From the NCBI RefSeq assembly GCF_017308975.1, contig NZ_JADWPD010000046.1:17423-81422 (forward strand): a stretch of DNA of 64,000 nt. Direction: 5' to 3'. This document shows, piece by piece, positions 27,970-35,378 of the stretch. This DNA comes from Amycolatopsis sp. MtRt-6. Its GTDB lineage: Bacteria > Actinomycetota > Actinomycetes > Mycobacteriales > Pseudonocardiaceae. The first letter of the stretch is position 1, and each line of letters starts with the position of its first letter. Both the position numbers and the translations under genes were made by a program. The notes below the pieces were generated by a model. That model was given only the letters and a program-made list of their open reading frames with translations. It searched no databases and was not told the DNA's origin.

Positions 27970-28470
27970 TCAGCCGGACTTGGCCTCCTGGATGGCCGCG
28001 ACCGCGGCGTGCGGATCGGGTACGGTGATCGTCACGCTCCGACCGGTGTGCAGGACCAGCCGCAGAGCAGGCCCGCTCCGGGCCGTGAAGTAGGTGTGAC
28101 CGGGGGTCCACCAGTGGCCGAGAAACAGGGACCACAGCGGCGACAGGTCGATCACCCCGGCGCGGTCGATCTCGACCAGCCGGTAGGTGCGGCGCGGCCA
28201 GCCGAACGCTCCACAGTGGACCGACACCCCGTTGGGTCCTGCCGTCGTCCGGACGCTCACTCCGGTCAGGGCGGTGAAGAGCACGGCCATGGTGGCCACC
28301 ACCAGCGTGATCGCGGGGCCGCCCGAGTCGAGCCAGCCGCCGTGCGACAGGCTTCCGAGGGCCACCAGCGGCACCATCAGGGCGCCGAAAGCCACCACCA
28401 GCGGCCAGTTCGTCACCCGGCCGGTGTAGATCGAGTACCGGCCTGGGCCGGGCAGTGCGGATGCCGTCAT
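27970..28470 (-). CDS. Membrane protein with PH-like domain, partner of GntR gene
   Basis: 166 residues: two N-terminal membrane helices (LVVAFGALMVPLVALGSL, AITLVVATMAVLFTALTGV), then a beta-rich part (GVSVHCGAFGWPRRTYRLVE, LRLVLHTGRSVTITVPDP) with the look of a bacterial PH/DUF304-type domain. It lies 22 bp after the GntR gene on the same strand, the usual pairing of YtrA-type GntR regulators with a small membrane protein. It may report on membrane state. No enzyme activity is suggested. Confidence 0.7.
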   Translation of the reverse strand: MTASALPGPGRYSIYTGRVTNWPLVVAFGALMVPLVALGSLSHGGWLDSGGPAITLVVATMAVLFTALTGVSVRTTAGPNGVSVHCGAFGWPRRTYRLVEIDRAGVIDLSPLWSLFLGHWWTPGHTYFTARSGPALRLVLHTGRSVTITVPDPHAAVAAIQEAKSG

Positions 28471-28492
28471 CGAGCACCATCCCCTCGCTTTG

Positions 28493-28840
28493 TCACGTCA
28501 ACTTCTCGATGAGACGAAGCAGGTCATCGCGCTCCAGTCCGTGCTGACGGGCGACACTCACGAGTGTCAGCGCCGCCTCGGTGACAGGGGCCGGCTCCGT
28601 GCCGGCGGACGCGACCCGCGCCCCACGGCCCCGGCGGAACTCCAGCACACCCTCACCGCGTAACCGCCGGTAGGCGGCCAGCACCGTGTTGCGGTCGACC
28701 GACAGCGCCTTCGCCAACTCTGCCGCCGGCGGCAGCTGTTCTCCGACGGCAAGCTCACCCGAAGCCACGCCCCGGCGGACACACGCCACGATCTGGAGCG
28801 GGAGGGCCTCCCTGGAAGTATGATCGACTACCCATCTCAT
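28493..28840 (-). CDS. GntR-family regulator, YtrA subfamily
   Basis: 115 residues. Winged helix: LPLQIVACVRRGVASGELAVGEQLPPAAELAKALSVDRNTVLAAYRRLRGEGVLEFRRGRGARV. The short C-terminal tail (about 45 residues, two helices) is typical of the YtrA subfamily rather than FadR or HutC types. The ATG at 28840 is immediately preceded on its strand by a perfect palindromic operator, so autoregulation is likely. It is co-transcribed with the downstream membrane protein. Confidence 0.88.
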   Translation of the reverse strand: MRWVVDHTSREALPLQIVACVRRGVASGELAVGEQLPPAAELAKALSVDRNTVLAAYRRLRGEGVLEFRRGRGARVASAGTEPAPVTEAALTLVSVARQHGLERDDLLRLIEKLT

Positions 28841-28841
28841 A

Positions 28842-28860
28842 GTGCTAGTATTATTAGCAC
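28842..28860. promoter_or_regulatory. Palindromic operator at the GntR gene
   Basis: GTGCTA-N7-TAGCAC, a perfect inverted repeat 2 bp upstream of the GntR start codon, in an AT-rich core that also looks like a -10 region. YtrA-type regulators bind such GT-rich/AC-rich palindromes over their own promoter. Confidence 0.65.
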
Positions 28861-29352
28861 CATACCGTCGAGGCGTCAACCACGCCGCCTCCTCAGCCAA
28901 CCAGCAGAGAGCTGCGCACCGCTCGGCCCGCTCCTTGCCGTCGCGGCCCAGGTGTCGGTCGAGTTCGTTGCATCGTTCCGGCAGGCTTGGCGAACCAGGC
29001 CAGAGCAAGGTGCTGACTGAGGCTTCGTCGGGTTGGTTGTCACCGCACTTTCCGATCAAGTGCACGATCAATGCCGGGAGTTGCGACCGCATTTGTGAAT
29101 CACTACATCAGTTCGGCGAGTGTTCTATCGATTACCGGTCTGCAGGTTCTGCACTCTCGCACGAGCAGGCGTTCGCGGCCAGAGATCACCCGGATGGCCG
29201 GGTAGTCAGGACGGCATCCGACAGGGGGAAACCGGTAATCTGGCGGTGCGGCTGGGCTTCTCCCCGTCAACTCTCGGGCATCACGCCCGTGAGCTCCGGG
29301 GAAACCCGGGGTCAGCGGCCCGCGTGAGCGGGCTTGAACCACGGAGAAGTCC
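28861..29352. other. Intergenic stretch without a recognisable gene
   Basis: About 490 bp with mixed codon bias on both strands. I see only a short hairpin CGGGC-N5-GCCCG near 29278-29292, ahead of the small gene. No family match could be read in any frame. Confidence 0.5.
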
Positions 29353-29499
29353 ATGGCGCAACGGAGAGACAACCGGAAGAAGGCCACGAAGACGACGAGG
29401 CTGCGGGTCGCGGCAGTCCTTGCGCACATCGTCCTCGGTTTGGCGCTGGCTGAGCGGGTCATCGACTTGTTTCACCAGCTCAAGGGCCTCGCAGGCTAG
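29353..29499 (+). CDS. 48-residue basic single-TM peptide
   Basis: ATG at 29353 with GGAGA 8 bp upstream, 48 codons, TAG at 29497. The N-terminus is strongly basic (MAQRRDNRKKATKTTRLR), followed by one hydrophobic helix VAAVLAHIVLGLALAERVI and a short polar end. The basic-then-hydrophobic layout fits a small membrane protein or toxin-like peptide. No family recognised. Third codon positions are only moderately G/C rich. Confidence 0.5.
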   Translation: MAQRRDNRKKATKTTRLRVAAVLAHIVLGLALAERVIDLFHQLKGLAG

Positions 29500-30181
29500 C
29501 GAGAGGTGGCGCCTCTCTTGCAGTCCAAAAAGCCAGACCCACGCTCTGTGCAACCCCCTGGTACAGACCCATGGTCAGCCGGCATCCGATTATCTCCGGT
29601 GCGCCGCAACACCAAGTGACCCGGTGAACGACGAGGAACGAGCATTCACGTCGTGGCAGGTGGCGACCTCTCGCGTCCGTGCCACGCCGCTACTCGACCG
29701 CGACGGCGTCACCCGCGATCTCGCCGACGGCATCCAGGACGCCTTCGAACGCCGTGATGGGACCCCAATCGTCCAGGTGCCGTGCCCAACCAGTACCTGG
29801 CGATGTGCCGGAAACCCGTCTGCGAGCTCAGTCGGGAGACTTCGCCTGGCCCGCGCATTGTCAGGCCCAGGGCGTGTGCGGCGACGTCGCGCAATACGGC
29901 GTCACCGATCCAGGCCGGACGTGGCGCCCGATCTCGAGGCCGGGCGCGATGGGCGCCGACGCCGGTGGCCGCGCGTGGCGCACGATGAGCAGCGTCGAGC
30001 TCCAGTCGCCAGGCCCTTGCCGTTTCGCGTCGGGGATGCGCGACCCGCTGCTTGCGCAGCCTCGGTGCGGGCTGTGGTTTCGTCGTCTGCGGGACGCAGT
30101 AGGGTGCCGGATGGGACACGTTCCGTCACGTCGGCGGGACCTGGAGCAGGGGGATGGGATGCGTGACTTCGTGATGCGGTC
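29500..30181. other. Gene-poor stretch with a short coding-like relic
   Basis: From a GTG at 29624 about 50 codons show good codon bias (NDEERAFTSWQVATSRVRAT, LLDRDGVTRDLADGIQDAFE), after which the frame degenerates although it stays open to 30166. I do not recognise it. The rest shows no convincing gene. It borders the EbfC-like operon. Confidence 0.35.
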
Positions 30182-30613
30182 ATGACTACACCCAGGCGGG
30201 ATGTGCGGCTGATGCAGCAGCAGGCCGGTGAGGTGGACGCACGGCTTGCCGCCGCTCGGCACACAGCCCGGTCCGGCGACCAGCTGGTCACGGCCGTCGT
30301 CACGGGCCAGGGAAAGCTGCTCGACCTGCGGATCGACGACGGGGCGCTGCACGGCGCGCACGGGCAGAAGCTCGGGCTGAGCATCGTCGAGGCCGTCCGC
30401 GCCGCCCGCTCCGCGGCCAACGCCTCGGCGCTTCCGCAGCTGAACGCGCTGTTCGGCAAGCAACCGCCGCCGCCGGTCACTCCGGCCGCGCTTCCGCACC
30501 CGCCGGCCGCTGCGGCACCTGCCCGGCGCGAGGCCGCGCCGGCGGACGAGGAGAACTTCGAGGAGCTGGACTTCCTGACCGACGAGCCGGAGCCAGGAGG
30601 CCGACGCTGGTGA
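30182..30613 (+). CDS. YbaB/EbfC-family DNA-binding protein
   Basis: 143 residues. QQQAGEVDARLAAARHTARS then VTAVVTGQGKLLDLRIDDGAL and SIVEAVRAARSAAN follow the EbfC helix-strand-helix fold, which forms tweezer-like dimers on DNA. A Pro/Ala-rich linker and acidic tail (EENFEELDFLTDEPEPG) replace the recR-linked form. It opens a four-gene to five-gene operon with WXG-type proteins, an arrangement frequent in Pseudonocardiales. Its TGA overlaps the next GTG. Confidence 0.85.
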   Translation: MTTPRRDVRLMQQQAGEVDARLAAARHTARSGDQLVTAVVTGQGKLLDLRIDDGALHGAHGQKLGLSIVEAVRAARSAANASALPQLNALFGKQPPPPVTPAALPHPPAAAAPARREAAPADEENFEELDFLTDEPEPGGRRW

Positions 30614-30915
30614 AAAGCGAAGAACAGCTGTACCACCTCGCGAAGGAAATCGACGCGCGGGTGGCCGCGGTGGAGCAGGCAGCCCGGACCGGTGAGGCCC
30701 TGCCGCTGGTGCTCGACATCGGCGCCGGCCTCGGCACCGTGACCGTGGACGGCCTGGGCGGCCTGGTGTCGGTGGACCTCGCTCGCGACGCGGTCGCCAG
30801 GCACACCGGGGCCAGCCTCGCCGGGCATGTCCTGCGCGCGATCGCCGGCGCCGAATCGGCCGCCGCCACCCGGCGCAAGACCATGATCGACGACGCCGCC
30901 CGGGAGGTCCGATGA
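30610..30915 (+). CDS. Second small EbfC-like protein
   Basis: 101 residues. The first helix (EEQLYHLAKEIDARVAAVEQAA), central strands (GTVTVDGLGGLVSVDLARDAV) and last helix (HVLRAIAGAESAAATRR) mirror the preceding EbfC fold, but similarity is weaker. Probably forms a heterodimer or paralogous partner. GTG start overlaps the upstream stop, and its stop overlaps the next ATG. Function unknown. Confidence 0.7.
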   Translation: MKSEEQLYHLAKEIDARVAAVEQAARTGEALPLVLDIGAGLGTVTVDGLGGLVSVDLARDAVARHTGASLAGHVLRAIAGAESAAATRRKTMIDDAAREVR

Positions 30916-31277
30916 GCGACGGCAACTTCAACCCGTTCGGCACCGCCGCGGCCGGCTCCGGCTTCGAGGTCTACCCCCAGGCCCTGCGCGCGGCCACCGA
31001 CGACGTGTTCGCCGCACGCGACAAGGTGATCAAGTTCGGCCAGGAGGACCTCGCGCAGGTGGTCCTGCGCGACGACGACGTGGGCATCCTGGGCGCCCAA
31101 GCCGGTGTCGTCGAGATGTTCAACAGCACCATCGCCCACATCCGCGACAAAACCGCCAAAGGCGCCATGCAGCTGGGGCAGTTCGCCGAAGCACTGGACA
31201 AGGCAGCCGACTACTACGACACCCAGGACGAAGCGGACTTCAAGCGTCTGCGCGACCTGGAGAAAGGCATGGGCTGA
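30912..31277 (+). CDS. EspC/ESX-type small helical protein
   Basis: 121 residues, all helical, with FEVYPQALRAATDDVFAARD and VEMFNSTIAHIRDKTAKGAMQLGQFAEAL, resembling the excreted EspC-like family and WXG100 relatives. The C-terminal helix holds YYDTQDE, a Y-x-x-x-D/E type VII secretion signal. No WXG motif is present in this protein; its partner gene 3 bp downstream has one. They probably form a secreted helical pair. Confidence 0.75.
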   Translation: MSDGNFNPFGTAAAGSGFEVYPQALRAATDDVFAARDKVIKFGQEDLAQVVLRDDDVGILGAQAGVVEMFNSTIAHIRDKTAKGAMQLGQFAEALDKAADYYDTQDEADFKRLRDLEKGMG

Positions 31278-31280
31278 CCT

Positions 31281-32003
31281 GTGAGCGCACCGACCGCCCC
31301 GCCGACGCCAGCGGCGCCGCAGCCCTATCCCGACGAAGCCGACGGGAAGATCCGCAGGATCGCCGAGCTGCTCGGCCGCGGCGACATCATCCAGCTGCTC
31401 AACGACGTCCGCAACAAGCTGCTGGGCAACGCCTTCCAGGTCCAGGACATGGCCATGGCGTTCGCGAAGAACCACACCCTCGCCGACGCCGGCGACGACA
31501 TCGACAACGCGGTCCAGGCGGTGGCCGGCACCTGGAGCGGACGCGCCGCCGCCCAGTTCAACACCTACGCCGGCACCGTCGGGAAAGCGCTCGGTGACCA
31601 GCAGAACGTCGTCGGCAGCATGTCCGGCATCCTCTCCGGGATCGCCACCTGCGTGATCGAGACCTACGGCAAAGCCATCGAGTTCATCGGCACCTGCGCC
31701 GTCGAGCTCGGCAAGCTCGGCTACAAGACGATCGTCGCGATCGCGACCGCCGCGATTCCCATCGTCGACGTCTTCACCTCCAAGGAAGTCATCGACGCCG
31801 TCGTCGACGCGTTCGCCAACCTCATCACCGCCATCAACGGGCTGTTCAGCCAAGCCCTGTACACGCTGGGCAACTTCCAGGCGCAAGCCACCGCCCTCGT
31901 GCAGGGCGACACCGACTTCCCCGACCTGCCCCCGATGCCCACCAACTCCGGAATGGACAACGAGAAGCAATGGCGCATCGACCCGTCAGCCGCCCCGGCA
32001 TGA
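31281..32003 (+). CDS. WXG100-like protein with hydrophobic C-terminal region
   Basis: 240 residues. The WXG hairpin is centred on AVAGTWSGRAAAQFNTYAGT (about residues 75-95). A long hydrophobic stretch follows (ETYGKAIEFIGTCAVELGKL, GYKTIVAIATAAIPIVDVF), unusual for plain WXG100 and reminiscent of pore- or membrane-interacting ESX substrates. GTG start at 31281. Pairs with the EspC-like gene. No ESX core genes (eccB/C/D) are in the window, so it would have to use a distant secretion machine. Confidence 0.75.
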   Translation: MSAPTAPPTPAAPQPYPDEADGKIRRIAELLGRGDIIQLLNDVRNKLLGNAFQVQDMAMAFAKNHTLADAGDDIDNAVQAVAGTWSGRAAAQFNTYAGTVGKALGDQQNVVGSMSGILSGIATCVIETYGKAIEFIGTCAVELGKLGYKTIVAIATAAIPIVDVFTSKEVIDAVVDAFANLITAINGLFSQALYTLGNFQAQATALVQGDTDFPDLPPMPTNSGMDNEKQWRIDPSAAPA

Positions 32004-32608
32004 GGACACCAGCCCTCGGCTGTGCCGCACTCGTGGCGGCGAGCCTGCTCACCGGGTGCGGCCCTTCGACACCCGAACGCGTACTGGCCCAGCCACCAGC
32101 CCCCGCGCAGACCGGCGCGCCGCTGCCACTGGACCAGGTCGACAAGCCCCTTGACCTCGCCAAGTTCGACACCGACCCGTGCAGCCTCCTGACGAAAGAC
32201 CAGGTAGCTGCCGTCGTGGCCGATCCACCCTCTGACGTCAAGCCGTTCAGGACAGCCACCGCGCCCAGATACGGCTGTTCCTGGGTCGCCCCCCTCGGGG
32301 CAAACGCCACCGCCTCGAAACCGGCCGAGCGCCCGCAAACCCTCACCGAGCTGGCGGAGTCACCGGCACGGAAACGCGACATGTTCGAACCGTGGACCGA
32401 AACCTCGATCGACGGCCTGCCCGCCATCATCTACCACCAACGCGGCAGCACCGACGCCTGCACGGTCGCCGTCCAGGTCACCGACCAGCAGATGCTGACC
32501 TTCGAGATCATCGGGAAGGACCTGCCCCGCAACTACTGGGCCAACGACCGCTGCGGCGGGGCCGCCAAAATGGCCGAAGCCGTGATCGGCAACCTCCGCC
32601 AGAACTAG
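32000..32608 (+). CDS. DUF3558-family lipoprotein
   Basis: 202 residues. Signal peptide MRTPALGCAALVAASLLTGC with lipobox LLTGC (Cys20). The mature part has DPCSLLTKDQVAAVVADPP, YGCSWV and SIDGLPAIIYHQRGSTDACT, the conserved order of DUF3558 with four cysteines. The ATG at 32000 overlaps the WXG gene stop (ATGA). DUF3558 lipoproteins of mycelial actinobacteria are commonly encoded next to EbfC/WXG genes. Function unknown, membrane-anchored outside the cell. Confidence 0.88.
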   Translation: MRTPALGCAALVAASLLTGCGPSTPERVLAQPPAPAQTGAPLPLDQVDKPLDLAKFDTDPCSLLTKDQVAAVVADPPSDVKPFRTATAPRYGCSWVAPLGANATASKPAERPQTLTELAESPARKRDMFEPWTETSIDGLPAIIYHQRGSTDACTVAVQVTDQQMLTFEIIGKDLPRNYWANDRCGGAAKMAEAVIGNLRQN

Positions 32609-33248
32609 CACTGCAACAGCAGTTGAGGTGCGTGGGAAGCTGCAGCCTTGGTCGTGGCCAAGGCGAGCTTGGTGGTGTCGTCGTCTCGCCGGATTTCACC
32701 GACCTGCTCGGCCGACGTCCAGTGGTTCTTCCTCAAGCTAACCCTCTCTCATCGGTCGAAGAGGGGCGAGGACCGGACTCTATGAGACGACACCGCCAGT
32801 ACTCGTCGTGAACGGCCCAGGCATTGTCATGGCGCCGGCGGGCGGCTCAGTAGCCGCGTTTCCACGGCGAGCAGACCTCGTTGTCGAGCGGTCCGTAGCA
32901 GACCTGGAAGGAGTCGACACTCGAACCGCCGACGGGTCTGCCCAGACGACGGCAAGGGTGAGCAGCCGCCACGCCGATTTGCCTTCTCCGGCACGAACAT
33001 CGGGTTCCTTTCCGGAAGATGCGCGAATGGCGTCGCCGGCCTGGGACGAGACGATCGCCGGGCGAAGCACCGGCGTGGTGCGGCCAGGCTGTTGTGCGGC
33101 AGCGGCTGGCGCCGGAGGAGCGATGTCTGCCGGCGTGACGGGCGCCACTGAGCAATGTGCTTGCTAACAGACCATTGCTTGCCCGCGCAAGAGCGGATCC
33201 GCCGCCGGTCGGCGCGTCCACCGGCTCGGGTAAGCGCTTTCCCCGTGG
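32609..33248. other. 640-bp gap, no clear gene
   Basis: Only short coding-like pieces are visible. One minus-strand piece ends VDSFQVCYGPLDNEVCSPW plus four residues at about 32847, which looks like the C-terminus of a small cysteine-containing exported peptide whose upstream part is not in frame. Nothing else could be read. Confidence 0.4.
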
Positions 33249-33340
33249 CTCGCGTGATCAGGAACGAAACTCACGTGATTGGAGCCGTAACTCGCGAGAT
33301 CCGGCTTCAATCACGCGAGTTACGGCTTCCATCACGCGAG
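33249..33340. repeat. 92-bp symmetrical inverted repeat built from a 21-bp unit
   Basis: Four copies of a 21-bp unit close to CTCGCGTGATTGAAGCCGTA(A). Two run forward (33249-33269, 33270-33290) and two in reverse (33299-33319, 33320-33340) around a perfect 8-bp palindrome CTCGCGAG (33291-33298). The whole can fold into one long hairpin. It lies just 3' of the carboxylesterase gene and resembles a REP/BIME-type intergenic element. Confidence 0.8.
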
Positions 33341-33382
33341 GCACCCTGGCGGCAGCCCGCGGGTCGATCTCGTCGTGGCGGG

Positions 33383-34981
33383 TCAGATCCGGTTCCAGAA
33401 CGTGCAGTGGTGGTCGGTGGCGAACGGCGTCGGCGCGATCGAGTCCGCGGCCAGGCCGAGCACGGACGTCGACATGGCGTGGGTGGGCGCCCACGGGGGC
33501 AGGTCCGGGGTGTTCGGGTCGCCGCGGTGGGCGAACGTGGTCCAGTAGGCGGTCATGGCTTGGCTCAGCCGACGTTGCGGTGGCGTCATGTCGTGCAGGC
33601 CGGGGTATTGGCTGCGCGGGATCGAGGTGTCCAACAGGAACGGGAGATCCCAGCCGTGGTAGGCGCCGTAGGGAAGATTCCCCAGGAACCGCCCGGAGCT
33701 CTCGGTGAGCTCGTAGGCGTAGACCGGTGCGTGCCGGGCGGCCGTCCGGGCGGTCGCGAGCGCCGGGCAACTGCCGATCCCGCCGCCCCAGTCGGTGAGC
33801 ACCGTGGCCAGCGCGAGTGCGGGGTGGGCGAAGGCCTCGGCGGGATATTTCCCGAGCACTGCTTCGGCGTCGGCGCCGAACGCGGTGCGAATCATGGCGG
33901 CGTAGCCGTCAGCGGTCAGATCGGCGTACCGGCCGAGCACGAACGCCCGCATCTCGTCGTGGGTGCTGCCCATCAGCAGCGGAACGCCGGCGGCGGATCC
34001 GTGCCGGATGGCGTCGATCGGCTGCCACGGCAGGTACGGCGTGCCGGCGACCGGTCCCCACGGGTCATCCCGGCGCTCGCCGGTGACCGGCCTGTCGGGA
34101 TCGGCCAGCTTCAGCAGCAGATCCGCGACCGGGACGCTGCGCAGGCAGGCGGCGGTGCCGCCCGGGGCGTCGGCGCAACCGAGCGTGCCGACGGCCTGGG
34201 CGCCCTTGCGATCGGCGACCGCCTTGGTCATCACCGGGTTGGCGCACGCACCGCTCTGCACGATCGCCCGCTGGAACAGCCCGCGCGACCCGGGTGAGGC
34301 CAGGTGGGTGCAGACGCTGCGCGCGCCCGCGGACTGACCGGCCAGGACCACCAGGTTCGGGTGCCCGCCGAACGCGGCGGCGTTGCGGCGGACCCAGCGC
34401 AGCGCCTCGGCCTGGTCGAGCAGGCCGTAGTTGCCCGAGACCGTGCCCTCGGCGTCGAGAGCGTTCGAGGAGAGGAAGCCCAGTGCGCCGAGGCGGTAGT
34501 TGACGGTGACCACGACGACGTCGCCGCCGGTGGCCAGGCGGGCGCCGTCGTACTCGGAGGCCGCGCCGGAGGCGAGGTTTCCGCCGTGGAGCCAGACGAC
34601 CACCGGCCGGCGACCGGGGCGGCTGTGGCGGGCCGGCGCGACGACGTCGAGGTAGAGGCAGTTCTCGCTGCCCACGAGGATCGGGTTGAACTCCGCGTCA
34701 CGACCGACCTGCGGGCACTTGCCGGTCGGGGTGGTGGCGTCGCGAACCCCGGTCCACGGCCGCGGCGGTGTGGGGGCCCGCCAGCGTTGGTCACCGACCG
34801 GCGGGGTGGCGTACGGGATGCCCGAGAAGCGGACGACGCCGTCGCCTGTGTCGCCGCGGACATAGCCCCCGTCGGTACGCACGAACGTGGGATCGTGGTC
34901 GAGTGGATCAGCCGCGGCCGTGACCACGGGCGTGAGCGTGGTGAGCACCAGGGCGAGCACGATCACCAGACGACGTTTCAT
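33383..34981 (-). CDS. Secreted type-B carboxylesterase
   Basis: 532 residues. Sec signal MKRRLVIVLALVLTTLTPVVT with cleavage near AAADP. Family blocks: RFSGIPYATPPVGDQRWRAP, SENCLYLDV, oxyanion-hole PVVVWLHGGNLASGA, NYRLGALGFLS, nucleophile GQSAGARSV (Gly-Gln-Ser, where most members have Gly-Glu-Ser), catalytic acid in MGSTHDEMRAF and late His in YGAYHGWDLPF. The ATG at 34981 is preceded by GGAGGAG; an in-frame ATG at 35011 is less likely. Hydrolyses esters outside the cell. Divergent from the GH95 gene. Confidence 0.92.
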   Translation of the reverse strand: MKRRLVIVLALVLTTLTPVVTAAADPLDHDPTFVRTDGGYVRGDTGDGVVRFSGIPYATPPVGDQRWRAPTPPRPWTGVRDATTPTGKCPQVGRDAEFNPILVGSENCLYLDVVAPARHSRPGRRPVVVWLHGGNLASGAASEYDGARLATGGDVVVVTVNYRLGALGFLSSNALDAEGTVSGNYGLLDQAEALRWVRRNAAAFGGHPNLVVLAGQSAGARSVCTHLASPGSRGLFQRAIVQSGACANPVMTKAVADRKGAQAVGTLGCADAPGGTAACLRSVPVADLLLKLADPDRPVTGERRDDPWGPVAGTPYLPWQPIDAIRHGSAAGVPLLMGSTHDEMRAFVLGRYADLTADGYAAMIRTAFGADAEAVLGKYPAEAFAHPALALATVLTDWGGGIGSCPALATARTAARHAPVYAYELTESSGRFLGNLPYGAYHGWDLPFLLDTSIPRSQYPGLHDMTPPQRRLSQAMTAYWTTFAHRGDPNTPDLPPWAPTHAMSTSVLGLAADSIAPTPFATDHHCTFWNRI

Positions 34982-35378
34982 CGGGACTCCTCCATTGACG
35001 GCGGTGTTCACCGGACGGCCGCGGGGATTGACTGCCGCTCGCCGGCCGTGATCGGATCACCCCGGTCGGGGTGCCGGGTGGTCATGCCCACGATCCCGGG
35101 GTGCCCGCCGCCGGGCATCGGCCGACGCTCGTATCCTCGACTACGCCGACGAATGTACGACCTCTCCCCGGCTACGTCAGTGAACGTACGACCTCGAACC
35201 CGCCGTCGAACGGCAGCTCCGACCGTCACCCAGCGAGTCAAGCGTTGCCGCAATTGATATGATGTATGCGCTTACTTCTCTCCCCGAACAGACCAGTTGG
35301 TCACCCTTGACGGTAAATACATAGGATCTCTAACCTGAATCTTCCTGTCGTCCAGCGAAGAACACGGGTGGGGCGGAC
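34982..35378. promoter_or_regulatory. Divergent upstream region of the esterase and GH95 genes
   Basis: About 400 bp with no gene. A plus-strand promoter TTGACG (35307-35312), 18-bp spacer, TAACCT (35331-35336) faces the GH95 gene. Two imperfect 27-bp direct repeats (21 of 27 identical, start spacing 31 bp, about three helical turns) lie at 35138-35164 and 35169-35195, each ending in GTACGACCTC, and could be tandem operator sites. Confidence 0.5.

Noticed and set aside
32780..33148. Minus-strand gene of about 120 codons behind the DUF3558 gene
   Set aside because: The frame has poor composition and no conserved start; only a short C-terminal-like piece in another frame looks coding.
33249..33340. 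CRISPR array
   Set aside because: The 21-bp units are contiguous without spacers and are mirror-arranged around a centre, not direct repeats with unique spacers; no cas genes are nearby.
35008..35253. Small Arg-rich minus-strand gene upstream of GH95
   Set aside because: No ribosome site, no codon bias and overlap with direct repeats and promoter-like DNA; better seen as a regulatory region.
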